From contig NZ_LYVQ01000036.1 of the NCBI RefSeq assembly GCF_001984095.1, forward strand, positions 1-36,945: a stretch of 36,945 nt of DNA, in the 5' to 3' direction. The stretch comes from Pelomonas sp. KK5 (lineage in GTDB: Bacteria; Pseudomonadota; Gammaproteobacteria; Burkholderiales; Burkholderiaceae_C). This document shows positions 27,138 to 35,523 of this stretch, piece by piece (the first letter of the stretch is position 1; every line of letters starts with the position of its first letter). The position numbers and the translations under genes are program-made. The notes under the pieces were generated by a model, which saw only the letters and a list, made by a program, of their open reading frames with translations, ran no database searches and was not told the DNA's origin.

Positions 27138-28223
27138 TTACAGCTTCTGGGACTGCATGTAGTCGTCGAAGCCGGCTTCCGCGAAACGGAACCAGAGATT
27201 GGCGTCACGGCGGAAGGTGCTGAAGTCCTCGTACACCTTCTTCCACGCCGGGTTGCTGCCCGACAGCTCCGCGTAGTAGGCCATCGACTCCTTGAAGGAC
27301 GCGTCCATCACGTCCTTGGGGAAGCGGAACATCTTCGTACCCGAGCCCACCAGCTGCTTCAGCGCCGCCGGGTTGCGCGCGTCGTACTTGGCCTGCAGCT
27401 CGATATGGGCGTGCGCCGTGGCCGCCTCGACGATGGCCTTGTACTCGGCCGACAGGCCGTCGTAGGCCTTGGTGTTGACGAAGAAGTCCACCTGCGGGCC
27501 GCCTTCCCACCAGGCCGGGTAGTAGTAGTTCTGCGCCACCTTGTTGAAGCCCAGCTTCAGGTCGTCATACGGGCCGACGAACTCGGCCGCGTCGATCGTG
27601 CCCTTCTCCAGCGCCGAGTAGATCTCGCCGCCCGGCAGGTTCTGCGGCACCACGCCCAGGCGCTCGACGATGCGGCCCGCCAGGCCGGCGATGCGCATCT
27701 TCAGGCCCTTCAGGTCGGCCACCGACTTGATCTCCTTGCGGTACCAGCCGCCCATCTGCGCGCCGGTGTTGCCGCCCAGGAAGTTGATGATGTTGTAGCC
27801 GCGGTAGAACTCGCGCATCAGCTTCAGGCCGTTGCCCTCAACCATCCAGGCGGTCATCTGGCGGCTGTTCAGGCCGAAGGGGATGGCGCAGCCCAGCGCG
27901 AAGGTCGGGTCCTTGCCGAAGAAGTAGTAGGGCGCCGTGTGCGCCATCTCGATGGTGCCGGCCTGCACGCCGTCCACCACGCCCAGCGCCGGCACGATCT
28001 CGCCGGCGCCGTGCACCGAGATCTGGAACTTGCCGCCGGTCATCTCGCCAACCTTCTTCGCGAACAACTCGGCCGCGCCGTACAGCGTGTCCAGCGACTT
28101 CGGGAAGCTCGAGGCCAGGCGCCAGCGCACCTGGGCCTGCGCGTGCACGATGGCCGGCGCGGCGCCGGCTGCCAGCACGCCAGCGATGCCCGCGCTGCGG
28201 ACGAAGGAACGACGCTCCATCAT
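27138..28223 (-). CDS. TRAP transporter substrate-binding protein, DctP/TakP-like
   Basis: Periplasmic receptor of 361 residues. The export signal MMERRSFVRSAGIAGVLAAG has a twin-arginine-like RRSFV, followed by AAPAIVHAQA. The mature protein contains WRLASSFPKSLDTLYGAAEL, GNTGAQMGGWYRKEI, GLKMRIAGLAGRIVERLG and FVGPYDDLKLGFNKVAQNYY, then the hallmark YYPAWWEGG. These belong to the mannitol/chloroaromatic (FcbT1/TakP) group, whose studied members bind 2-oxoacids with a metal ion. ATG at 28223 has AAGGAG 9-10 bases upstream. No membrane subunits adjoin; the nearest are dctQ/dctM at 19982-22134, of the same subtype, so this is the likely partner. Confidence 0.93.
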   Translation of the reverse strand: MMERRSFVRSAGIAGVLAAGAAPAIVHAQAQVRWRLASSFPKSLDTLYGAAELFAKKVGEMTGGKFQISVHGAGEIVPALGVVDGVQAGTIEMAHTAPYYFFGKDPTFALGCAIPFGLNSRQMTAWMVEGNGLKLMREFYRGYNIINFLGGNTGAQMGGWYRKEIKSVADLKGLKMRIAGLAGRIVERLGVVPQNLPGGEIYSALEKGTIDAAEFVGPYDDLKLGFNKVAQNYYYPAWWEGGPQVDFFVNTKAYDGLSAEYKAIVEAATAHAHIELQAKYDARNPAALKQLVGSGTKMFRFPKDVMDASFKESMAYYAELSGSNPAWKKVYEDFSTFRRDANLWFRFAEAGFDDYMQSQKL

Positions 28224-28308
28224 GGTTCTTGTCTCCTTGGTTGAACCGTTATGTCCAAACGATTCTAGGAGCGCATCTCGGGCCTCAGCCCGGGGCAAAC
28301 CCCGCCAA

Positions 28309-29691
28309 TCAGGAGCCGGCCAGCTTCATCTTCGAGATCAGCACCGAGCCGATCGTCTTGGTGCCGACCGTATAGGCATCCGTCCCGATGCCGACGATGT
28401 CGCGCAGCATGTCCTTCAGGTTGCCGGCGATCGTCACCTCGTGGACCGGGAAGGCGATCTCGCCGTTCTCGATCCAGTAGCCGCTGGCGCCGCGCGAGTA
28501 GTCGCCGGTCACGTAGTTGACGCCCTGCCCCATCAGTTCGGTGACGAACAGGCCACGGCCCATGCGGCGGATCATCGTCGGCAGGTCGTCGCCGGGCGCA
28601 GTGGCGCGGCTGGTCATGCGCAGGTTGTGCGAGCCGCCGGCATGGCCGGTGGTCTTCATGCCCAGCTTGCGGGCCGAGTAGGTGGACAGGAAATAACCCT
28701 GAAGTTCACCGGCCTCGACGACCTTGCGGGCGCGGGTGACGACACCCTCGTCGTCGAAGGGCGAGCTGCCCTTGCCCTTGCGCTCGTGCGGATCCTCGGC
28801 GATGTCGATGTGCGAGGCCATCACCTGCGTGCCCAGGCTGTCCAGCAGGAAGGTGGCGCGGCGATACAGCGCGCCGCCGCTGGTGGCCTGCACCAGGCCG
28901 CCCAGCAGGCCGGCGGCCACGGTGTTCTCGAACAGCACCGGCACCTCGGCCGTCTTCACCTTGCGGGCCTTCAGGCGCGAGAGCGCGCGCTCGGCGGCAT
29001 AACGGCCCACCTGCTCGGCGCTTGCCAGGTCGGCCGCGTCGCGCATCGAGCTGTACCAGGAGTCGCGCTGCATGCCGGCGCCGCGGCCGGCGATCGGCGC
29101 CACCGAGATCGAATGGCGCGAGCTGGCGTAGCCGCCGCCGAAGCCGCGGGTGTTGCCGGCGTAGAAGTGCGACTGCTGGGCCGACACGGCCGCGCCCTCG
29201 CTGTTGGTGATGCGCTTGTCCACGTCGAAGATCGCCGCCTCGCAGCGCAGCGCCAGCTCGGTGGCACCGGCGGCGTCGATCGCCCAGGGGTGGAACAGGT
29301 CCAGTTCGGGACGGGCGGATTCGTCCAGCGACAGGTCTTCCGCCTCGGGCAGGCCGGCCACCGGATCCTCGGCGGTGAAGCGGGCGATGTCGAAGGCGGC
29401 GCGGACCGTGTCCTGCAGCGCCTTCGTCGAGAAGTCCGAGGTGCTCGCATTGCCGCGGCGCTGGCCGACGTAGACGGTCACGCCCAGCGACTTGTCGCGG
29501 TTGCGCTCCACGTTCTCGACCTTGCCCAGGCGCGTGGAGACCGACAGGCCGCAGCCTTCGGAGACTTCCGCACCCGCGTCCGTCGCCCCGACCTTCTTCG
29601 CCTCGGCCAGCACCTGCTCCACCAGTTCGCGGAAACGCTCCTTGCTGTAGGAGAAACCGGCGGCGGCGGAAGAGGAGTCGGGCGTGGTCAT
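28309..29691 (-). CDS. pmbA: Metalloprotease-like PmbA/TldE
   Basis: Protein of 460 residues, the TldE (PmbA) half of the TldD/TldE protease that matures microcin B17 and degrades CcdA; its wider role is general peptide processing. Typical stretches are VSEGCGLSVSTRLGKVENVE near the N-terminus, FENTVAAGLLGGLVQATSGG in the middle, and GDYSRGASGYWIENGEIAFP with VHEVTIAGNLKDML near the end. TldE lacks the HExxxH zinc site of TldD, and none is seen here. ATG at 29691 is chosen for the MTTPDSSSAAAGFSYSKERF start; the frame continues open upstream. tldD is not in the window. It diverges from darP with 53 bp between starts. Confidence 0.95.
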   Translation of the reverse strand: MTTPDSSSAAAGFSYSKERFRELVEQVLAEAKKVGATDAGAEVSEGCGLSVSTRLGKVENVERNRDKSLGVTVYVGQRRGNASTSDFSTKALQDTVRAAFDIARFTAEDPVAGLPEAEDLSLDESARPELDLFHPWAIDAAGATELALRCEAAIFDVDKRITNSEGAAVSAQQSHFYAGNTRGFGGGYASSRHSISVAPIAGRGAGMQRDSWYSSMRDAADLASAEQVGRYAAERALSRLKARKVKTAEVPVLFENTVAAGLLGGLVQATSGGALYRRATFLLDSLGTQVMASHIDIAEDPHERKGKGSSPFDDEGVVTRARKVVEAGELQGYFLSTYSARKLGMKTTGHAGGSHNLRMTSRATAPGDDLPTMIRRMGRGLFVTELMGQGVNYVTGDYSRGASGYWIENGEIAFPVHEVTIAGNLKDMLRDIVGIGTDAYTVGTKTIGSVLISKMKLAGS

Positions 29692-29744
29692 TGGGGCCTT
29701 GGAACGGTTGTGGGCGACAATCATAGTTGCGCCAGAACACGACC

Positions 29745-30293
29745 ATGACACACGACGACCATCCCCTCGATGCCGAGGACGACTTCTACGATCGTCCCAG
29801 CAAGACCCAGAAGAAGAAGGAGATGCACGATCTCCAGTCCCTCGGCGAAGACCTGCTGACGCTGCCGGCCGACCGCGTCGAGCCGCTGAACCTGCCCGAG
29901 ATCCTGCTGGACGCGGTCAAGGCCGCCAAGAAGATCACCAACTTCGAGGGTCGCCGCCGCCAGATGCAGTACATCGGCAAGCTGATGCGCCGCGTCGATG
30001 CGGAGCCGATCAAGGAAGCCGTGGCCGCCTACAAGCTGGGCCATGCCAAGGACAGCCTCGCGCTGCACCAGAGCGAGCGCTGGCGCGAGCGGCTGATGAG
30101 CGAGGACGCCGCGCTGCAGGCCTTCATCGACGAACACGCCGGCATCGACGTGCAGCAGCTGCGCAGCCTCGTGCGCGCCGCCCGCAAGGACCAGGCGCTG
30201 CCGCCCGAGCAGCGCAAGGGCCGGGCCTTCCGCGAGCTGTTCCAGTTCATCAAGGCCGAGCAGCTGCGCGTGGAGCCTGCAGAAGATGAGTGA
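29745..30293 (+). CDS. darP: Ribosome biogenesis factor DarP (YjgA, DUF615)
   Basis: A 182-residue protein of the YjgA/DarP family, which binds late-stage 50S subunit precursors. Conserved parts are DDFYDRPSKTQKKKEMHDLQ, LGEDLLTLPADRVEPLNLPE, KITNFEGRRRQMQYIGKLMR and the C-terminal EQRKGRAFRELFQFIKAEQ. ATG at 29745 is preferred over an in-frame TTG at 29727. The end overlaps mogA by 8 bp (ATGAGTGA), so translation is probably coupled. Pairing with pmbA on the opposite strand is the usual neighbourhood, as in E. coli where yjgA lies next to pmbA. Confidence 0.96.
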   Translation: MTHDDHPLDAEDDFYDRPSKTQKKKEMHDLQSLGEDLLTLPADRVEPLNLPEILLDAVKAAKKITNFEGRRRQMQYIGKLMRRVDAEPIKEAVAAYKLGHAKDSLALHQSERWRERLMSEDAALQAFIDEHAGIDVQQLRSLVRAARKDQALPPEQRKGRAFRELFQFIKAEQLRVEPAEDE

Positions 30294-30864
30294 AGACCGA
30301 GTTCGCATCGGCATCGTCTCGATCAGCGACCGCGCCTCCACCGGCGTCTACGAGGACAAGGGCCTGCCGGCCTTGAAGGAATGGCTCGCCAACGCGCTGC
30401 TCAACCCGATCGACTTCGAGCCCCGCCTGATCCCCGACGAACGCCCGCAGATCGCCGCCACGCTGCGCGAGCTGGTCGACAGTGCTAACTGCGATCTGGT
30501 GCTGACCACCGGCGGCACCGGCCCGTCGCCGCGCGACGTCACGCCCGAGGCCACGCTGGACGTGGCCGACAAGGAGATGCCCGGCTTCGGCGAGCAGATG
30601 CGGCAGATCTCGCTGCACTTCGTGCCCACCGCCATCCTCTCGCGCCAGGTCGCCGTGATCCGCGGCAAGGCGCTGATCATCAACCTGCCGGGCCAGCCCA
30701 AGGCGATCGCCGAGACCCTGTCCGGCCATGCCAGCGCGACGGGGATTTTCGCCGCCGTGCCCTACTGCATCGACCTGATCGGCGGCCCGTATCTCGAAAC
30801 CCGCGAGGAGGTCTGCAAGGCCTTCCGTCCCAAATCCGCCATCCGTACCGCGAAACCTCAATGA
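30286..30864 (+). CDS. mogA: Molybdopterin adenylyltransferase MogA
   Basis: Enzyme of 192 residues that adenylates molybdopterin before molybdate insertion. The MoCF_biosynth fold is evident: IGIVSISDRASTGVYEDKGL at the start, the phosphate-binding TTGGTGPSPRDVTPEAT near residue 75, and ALIINLPGQPKAIAETLSGH further on. This matches MogA more than MoaB because of the ASTGVYEDKG and SPRDVTPEAT motifs. It overlaps darP by 8 bp at its start and the FKBP gene by 4 bp (ATGA) at its end. Confidence 0.95.
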   Translation: MSEDRVRIGIVSISDRASTGVYEDKGLPALKEWLANALLNPIDFEPRLIPDERPQIAATLRELVDSANCDLVLTTGGTGPSPRDVTPEATLDVADKEMPGFGEQMRQISLHFVPTAILSRQVAVIRGKALIINLPGQPKAIAETLSGHASATGIFAAVPYCIDLIGGPYLETREEVCKAFRPKSAIRTAKPQ

Positions 30865-31340
30865 AGATCGAAAAAGACACCATCGTCACCCTCACGCTGA
30901 AGGTGGCCGACCACCTGGGCCGCGTCATCGAAGCCTCCAAGGAGCCGATGGCCCTGCTGGTGGGCGGCTATGGCAACACCCTGCCCGCCATCGAGGCCGC
31001 GCTGGAAGGCCAGGAAAAGGGCTTCGCCACGACGCTGGACCTGACGCCCGAGAACGCCTTCGGCGAACGTGATGAGAGCAAGGTCCGCACGCTGGCGAAG
31101 AAGGACTTCCCGCCCGGCGTCAAGGTCGGTGGCGCGCTGGAACTTCGCGAGGGCGAGAGCGGCGAATTCCAGCTCTACAACGTGGTCAAGATCAAGGGCG
31201 ACACCGTCATGCTGGACGGCAACCACCCGCTGGCCGGCATGAGCCTGAAGGTCTCGTTCAAGGTGATCTCCGTGCGCGCCGCCTCGGCCGAGGAGATCGC
31301 CCACGGCCACGCCCACGGCGACCACGGCCACCATCACTGA
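30861..31340 (+). CDS. slyD: SlyD-like FKBP-type peptidyl-prolyl isomerase with His-rich tail
   Basis: A 159-residue cytoplasmic prolyl isomerase and chaperone. The FKBP part (1-65 and 122-145) encloses an inserted IF chaperone flap (about 66-120, ENAFGERDESKVRTLAKKDF through DGNHPLAGMSLKVSF). The C-terminus HGHAHGDHGHHH gives a nickel/zinc-binding tail, shorter than that of E. coli SlyD. The start overlaps mogA by 4 bp, so darP-mogA-slyD is one unit. The link with mogA could mean a role in metalloenzyme maturation, but that is only inference. Other Burkholderiales encode several such FKBPs, so the exact orthologue is not certain. Confidence 0.88.
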   Translation: MKIEKDTIVTLTLKVADHLGRVIEASKEPMALLVGGYGNTLPAIEAALEGQEKGFATTLDLTPENAFGERDESKVRTLAKKDFPPGVKVGGALELREGESGEFQLYNVVKIKGDTVMLDGNHPLAGMSLKVSFKVISVRAASAEEIAHGHAHGDHGHHH

Positions 31341-31369
31341 GCCCGCCTCGGCTCCTGCTGCCTGCTGTC

Positions 31370-31429
31370 GCGCCATCGTCCTGATGGCGCGCCCCTCCCC
31401 GCACAAACACCGATAACGCCCGGTTATCG
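31370..31429 (+). terminator. Two tandem hairpins downstream of slyD
   Basis: gcgccatc/gatggcgc (31370-31377 with 31383-31390) forms an 8-bp stem with a 5-base loop, and cgataac/gttatcg (31411-31417 with 31423-31429) forms a second. A third, cctgacc/ggtcagg (31439-31445 with 31456-31462), follows. None has a T-run. The first may terminate the slyD transcript; the second and third may be operators or leader structure for the esterase gene. Confidence 0.4.
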
Positions 31430-31533
31430 CGCCTGCGGCCTGACCATCTCCCGAGGGTCAGGGCGGCACTCCTATGCTTTTCTCACCGCGGCGGCACTTG
31501 CGCCGACCGCGGCAGAACAAGCATGGAGACACT

Positions 31534-33276
31534 ATGTTGAAACCCCTGAAGACCCTTGTGCGCCAGGTCGCCTGCCTGGCGGTGCTGATCCTGGGCGTCG
31601 CATCGATGCCGCCGATCGCGGACGCCCAGGCCATCGCCGCCTTGCCGGCGGTTCCCTCGGCGATGAGCTGCACCCTCGCCGCCTTCCAAGGCCTCAACCT
31701 CAACGGCGTGGCCGACGACAACGGCCAGGTCACCTTCTCGGCCGTATCGCTCGTGCCGGCCTCGGCCAGCAACCCCTCGGCCTACTGCTCGGTACGCGGC
31801 CTGATCGGGCCGGGCGCCGCCTCCATCGTCATGAAGCTGCCGATGGACAACTGGACCCAGCGCTACGTGCAGAACGGCTGCGGCGGTGAGTGCGGCAGCG
31901 ACAACCTCGGCGCACCGACCCAGTCCGCCGGCTGCGTGCCGGTCAACAACGGCGAACTGGTGACGGCCACGACGAACATGGGCCACACCAGCGCCCAGGG
32001 CTCGACCTGGATCGTCAACAACCCCTGGGCCGGCGTCGACTTCGCCTACCGCGGGGTCCACGTGGCGGCGCAGGTGGCCAAGGCGGTGATCGGCGCCTTC
32101 TACGGCCGTGGCCCGGCGTACTCCTACTTCGACGGCTGCTCCGACGGCGGCCGCGAGGCGCTGATGTCCGCGCAGCGCTACCCGAACGACTTCAACGGCA
32201 TTGCCGCCGGTGCGCCCGCCAACAACATGGACGTGCAGAACACCTACCACCACGGCAATCGGGTGCTGACCAACCAGTCCACCCCGGGCGTGCTGCCGAT
32301 CCCCGCGCGCAACACCTACCTGCTGCTGCAGGGCAACCTGGCCTATGTGCACAGCAAGGTGGTCGCCGCCTGCGACGCGCTGGACGGCGTGGCCGACGGC
32401 ATCATCGACGACCCGCGCAATTGCAAGTTCAACACCAACACGCTGGTCTGCGCGAACAACAACAACGAGGCGGGCTGCCTGAGCCAGGCGCAGGCCGACG
32501 CGGTCTTCCGCATCCACGACGGCGCGCGCTCGACCGACGGGCAGCGCCTGGAGCCCGAGGGCGCCAGCCAGTGGGGTTCGGAACTCGACTGGACGCTCTA
32601 CATGCCCGCCGCACAGGGGGCCAGCGCCCAGGGTGAGAACTTCGTCAACGGCTGGCTCTACAAGACCTTCCTGAACCAGCCGTTCAAGGACGCCGCCACG
32701 CAGACCGCCCGCACGCTCAATGACCTGGACTTCAGCACCGCCGGTTTCATGTCGACCGTCGCCTCGTCCGCGATGTACTCGGCCACCAACCCGGACCTGC
32801 GACCCTTCGCCGGCGCGGGCGGCAAGCTGATCCTGTGGCACGGCTGGGCCGACCAGCACATCTCCCCGCAGGGCACGATCCAGTACTGGGAGACGATGAG
32901 CAAGGTCTCGCGCACGCCGCAGAACTTCGCCCGCTTCTACCTGTTCCCCGGCATGGGCCACTGCGGCGGCGGCCTGGGGCCGAACACCTTCGACCTGCTG
33001 ACGCCGCTGATGTCCTGGGTGGAGACCGGCTCGGCGCCGAATGCGCTGGTGGCCAACAACAGCACGACCGGCGTCTCGCGGCCCGTGTACCCGTACCCGA
33101 CGGTGGCCCGCTACAGCGGCTCGGGCAGCACCAGCAGCGCCGCCAGCTTCGTGCCCTACACGCCGACCACGGCCTCGGACGTCAGTACCAGCAACGTCGG
33201 CAACTACCTCTACACGCCGCTGTTCAAGCAATCGGCCTGCACCGTCGTCGGCGGCCAGATCTCCTGCACGCCCTGA
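31534..33276 (+). CDS. Secreted tannase/feruloyl esterase family hydrolase (MHETase-like family)
   Basis: A 580-residue esterase with an N-terminal signal peptide (hydrophobic LVRQVACLAVLILGVASM, cleavage near ADAQA). The CS-D-HC catalytic arrangement is complete: C202-S203 in DGCSDGGREALM, D440 in HGWADQHISP, and H476-C477 in FPGMGHCGGG; the adjacent cysteines should form the triad-spanning disulfide. A calcium-site-like DALDGVADGIIDD precedes the lid (about residues 281-293). The end resembles MHETase/feruloyl esterases up to ARYSGSGS, then an extra tail of about 40 residues ends in SACTVVGGQISCTP with two cysteines. Substrate may be a plant phenolic ester or an aromatic diester; MHETase activity is not implied. 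GGAG lies about 8 bases before ATG 31534. The PEP-CTERM gene follows 18 bp later. Confidence 0.9.
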   Translation: MLKPLKTLVRQVACLAVLILGVASMPPIADAQAIAALPAVPSAMSCTLAAFQGLNLNGVADDNGQVTFSAVSLVPASASNPSAYCSVRGLIGPGAASIVMKLPMDNWTQRYVQNGCGGECGSDNLGAPTQSAGCVPVNNGELVTATTNMGHTSAQGSTWIVNNPWAGVDFAYRGVHVAAQVAKAVIGAFYGRGPAYSYFDGCSDGGREALMSAQRYPNDFNGIAAGAPANNMDVQNTYHHGNRVLTNQSTPGVLPIPARNTYLLLQGNLAYVHSKVVAACDALDGVADGIIDDPRNCKFNTNTLVCANNNNEAGCLSQAQADAVFRIHDGARSTDGQRLEPEGASQWGSELDWTLYMPAAQGASAQGENFVNGWLYKTFLNQPFKDAATQTARTLNDLDFSTAGFMSTVASSAMYSATNPDLRPFAGAGGKLILWHGWADQHISPQGTIQYWETMSKVSRTPQNFARFYLFPGMGHCGGGLGPNTFDLLTPLMSWVETGSAPNALVANNSTTGVSRPVYPYPTVARYSGSGSTSSAASFVPYTPTTASDVSTSNVGNYLYTPLFKQSACTVVGGQISCTP

Positions 33277-33294
33277 AGAAGAAAAGGAACCGTC

Positions 33295-33870
33295 ATGCAC
33301 ATCAAGTCTTCAATCGCGATCGCCGCCCTTGCCGCTCTGGGCGTGGCCCTGCCCGCGTCGGCTGCCGAGCTGGTCAGCAACGGCGGCTTCGAGGCCGGCA
33401 GCCTGACCGGCTGGTCGGGCAGCGTGCTGAGCAATCCGTACAGCGGCGTCTACTGCGCTGGCGCGGGCAGCGCGCCGGAGGGCAGTTGCGAAGCCTTCCT
33501 CGGCACCGACGGCGCCTCCGACACGCTGAGCCAGGTCTTGAGCACGGTGGCCGGGCAGAGCTATACGATCAGCTTCGCCTTCCAGGGCGACGGCAGCACG
33601 CCCAGCAGCCTGTCGGTCAGCTTCGGCGGCCAATCGGTCTACGAGGCCATCAGCCCCGCGTCGACCGCCCTGCAGACCTTGAGCTTCACGGCAAGCGCAG
33701 CGGGCGCATCGACACCGCTGGTCTTCACCTTCAGGAATGACCCGGGCTACTTCATCGTCGACGCCGTGTCGGTCACCGCAGTGCCCGAACCCGCCTCGAT
33801 GACGCTGGCCGCGCTGGGCCTCGTCGGCCTGGCAGCGCGGCGCAGGTGGGCAGCAAGAGCCGCTACTTGA
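33295..33870 (+). CDS. PEP-CTERM sorting domain-containing protein
   Basis: A 191-residue secreted protein. The signal peptide MHIKSSIAIAALAALGVALP leads to a cleavage near ASA-AE. The mature part opens ELVSNGGFEAGSLTGWSG and ends with a beta-sandwich-like region, a jelly-roll type often seen in such proteins. The C-terminal sorting signal is complete: VPEP at 163-166, hydrophobic LAALGLVGLA and basic ARRR. PEP-CTERM proteins are processed by exosortase (EpsH) and usually go to the surface or matrix; no exosortase is in this window. AAGGA is about 7 bases before the ATG. The 3' end overlaps cysE by 8 bp. Two cysteines (54 and 65) may form a disulfide. Confidence 0.9.
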   Translation: MHIKSSIAIAALAALGVALPASAAELVSNGGFEAGSLTGWSGSVLSNPYSGVYCAGAGSAPEGSCEAFLGTDGASDTLSQVLSTVAGQSYTISFAFQGDGSTPSSLSVSFGGQSVYEAISPASTALQTLSFTASAAGASTPLVFTFRNDPGYFIVDAVSVTAVPEPASMTLAALGLVGLAARRRWAARAAT

Positions 33871-34630
33871 CCAGGCGGCTCAGCTCGGCGGCGTCGAAGT
33901 CCTCGTCCCGCTGGGCATCGGCCGGTACGCAGTCGCTCTTGGCCGAGGTGGACAGCTTGCAGATCGCGTCCCACAGCAGCGCGATCTGGTGCTCGTGGCC
34001 GGCGGCGTTGTCGATCAGGCCCTTCATCGCCTGGGCGACCGGGTCGTCGCCCTGCGTCACGCCGTAGGCCGAGAAGCCCATCTTGGCCGCGGCCTCCTCG
34101 CGGGCCGCGTCGGTCCTGGCCTCGATGATGCGCGCGGGGTTGCCCACCGCCGTGGCGCCAGCGGGCACCGGCTTGGTCACCACCGCGCCGGAGCCCACGC
34201 GGGCGCCCGCGCCCACGGTGAAGCCGCCCAGCACACAGGCATTGGCGCCGACGATCACGCCGGGGCCCAGCGTCGGGTGCCGCTTGGCGCCCTTGACCAG
34301 CGAGGTGCCGCCCAGGGTCACGCCCTGGTAGATCGTGCAGCCCTCGCCGATCTCGGCCATCTCGCCGATGACGATGCCCATGCCGTGGTCGATGAAGACC
34401 TTGTGGCCGATCTTGGCGCCCGGGTGGATCTCGATGCCGGTCCACCAGCGCGAGAACTGCGAGATCGCGCGGCCCATCCACTTGAAGCCGTGATGCCAAC
34501 ACCAGTGCGCGCGACGATGCAGGACCAGGGCATGCAGGCCCGGGTACAGGGTCAGCACTTCCCAGGCCGTGCGGGCGGCCGGGTCGCGCTCGATGATGCA
34601 AGCAATGTCTTCGCGCAGACGCTGGAACAT
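33863..34630 (-). CDS. cysE: Serine O-acetyltransferase CysE
   Basis: A 255-residue enzyme making O-acetylserine for cysteine synthesis. The N-terminal helical domain (MFQRLREDIACIIERDPAAR) is followed by the left-handed beta-helix: GIEIHPGAKIGHKVFIDHGM, GIVIGEMAEIGEGCTIYQGV, TLGGTSLVKGAKRHPTLGPG and VIVGANACVLGGFTVGAGAR. The family signature HGMGIVIGEMAEIG fits the CysE motif. A C-terminal tail of about 75 residues, longer than in E. coli, ends in LSRLVK and may carry the partner-binding or feedback region. It converges on the PEP-CTERM gene with an 8-bp overlap. trmJ lies 43 bp upstream on the same strand. Confidence 0.96.
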   Translation of the reverse strand: MFQRLREDIACIIERDPAARTAWEVLTLYPGLHALVLHRRAHWCWHHGFKWMGRAISQFSRWWTGIEIHPGAKIGHKVFIDHGMGIVIGEMAEIGEGCTIYQGVTLGGTSLVKGAKRHPTLGPGVIVGANACVLGGFTVGAGARVGSGAVVTKPVPAGATAVGNPARIIEARTDAAREEAAAKMGFSAYGVTQGDDPVAQAMKGLIDNAAGHEHQIALLWDAICKLSTSAKSDCVPADAQRDEDFDAAELSRLVK

Positions 34631-34673
34631 GGGTGAGTAATACGGAAGTGGGCGGCCAGTCTAGCGAGATTGC

Positions 34674-35402
34674 TCAATCCTCGCTGGCGGGCGAGGCCTT
34701 CACCATCTGGCGGGCAATGCCGCGCAGGATGTGGACCTCCTCGGTCGTCAGCTGCGCGCGGTTGAAGAGCTGGTTCAGGCGGGGCATCAGCTTGCGCGGC
34801 GCCTTCGGGTCGAGGAAGCCGATCTGTTCGAGCGATTGCTGCAGATGCGCCAGCATGCCCTGCACTGCTTGCGCATCGGCGAGGTCGCGGTCCACCGTGC
34901 GCGGCTCGACCGAGAAGCCGCCCAGCGCCTGCCGCCAGTCGTAGGCCAGCAGTTGCACGGCCTGGGCGAGGTTCAGCGAGCCGTACTCGGGGTGCGTGGG
35001 GATCGAGAGCACCGCATGGCAGCGGTAGACGTCCTCGTTGGACATGCCGTAGCGCTCCGAGCCGAACACCAGGCCGACCTTGTGCTGCGAGGCCGCCAGT
35101 CCCGTGAACAGCGGGCGCGGCTCGCGCGTCGGCGGGCCGAAGTCGCGCGGGGTCATCGCGGTGGCGCAGGCGAAGGTGACGCCGTCCAGCGCCTCTTCCA
35201 GCGTCTGCACGATGCGGGCGCGCACCAGGATGTCGGCCGCGCCGCTGGCCATCGCGACGGTCTCCTCCTGGCTCAGCACATCGCCGAAGCGCGGGGCCAC
35301 CAGCACCAGTTCGCTGAAGCCCATCACCTTCATCGCCCGCGCAGTGGCGCCGACATTGCCCGGGTGGCTGGTGTTGATCAGGATGAATCGTGTGGTTTCC
35401 AC
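34674..35402 (-). CDS. trmJ: tRNA (cytidine/uridine-2'-O-)-methyltransferase TrmJ
   Basis: A 242-residue SPOUT-family enzyme that 2'-O-methylates tRNA position 32. N-terminal motif [20 protein letters not shown], central [19 protein letters not shown] and the SAM-knot [20 protein letters not shown] are typical. A C-terminal helical extension from about 175 matches TrmJ/YfhQ and aids dimerisation. The start is GTG at 35402, with AAGGG about 9 bases upstream. It diverges from suhB with 121 bp between starts; this trmJ/suhB arrangement is common in proteobacteria. Confidence 0.95.
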   Translation of the reverse strand: METTRFILINTSHPGNVGATARAMKVMGFSELVLVAPRFGDVLSQEETVAMASGAADILVRARIVQTLEEALDGVTFACATAMTPRDFGPPTREPRPLFTGLAASQHKVGLVFGSERYGMSNEDVYRCHAVLSIPTHPEYGSLNLAQAVQLLAYDWRQALGGFSVEPRTVDRDLADAQAVQGMLAHLQQSLEQIGFLDPKAPRKLMPRLNQLFNRAQLTTEEVHILRGIARQMVKASPASED

Positions 35403-35415
35403 TTCGGGAAATCCC

Positions 35416-35444
35416 TTGTCTCGGTTAAACTGGCGGATTATCGT
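35416..35444 (+). promoter_or_regulatory. Candidate sigma-70 promoter for suhB
   Basis: TTGTCT (35416-35421) and TATCGT (35439-35444) are separated by 17 bp in the gap between divergent trmJ and suhB. The leader would be about 70 nt. Both hexamers are only partial matches, so this is a candidate. Confidence 0.35.
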
Positions 35445-35523
35445 TGCCGGTTCTGCCGCGCAACGCCGCTCTTTCTTCCCGCCAGTCCACCCCCGAAACC
35501 CTAACGAAGAGGTTCAGCGCCCT

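Noticed and set aside
31483-33300. A roughly 600-residue open frame antisense to the esterase gene
   Set aside because: The plus-strand frame has a complete signal peptide, triad and disulfide cysteines; the antisense frame is Gly/Arg/Val-rich without motifs.
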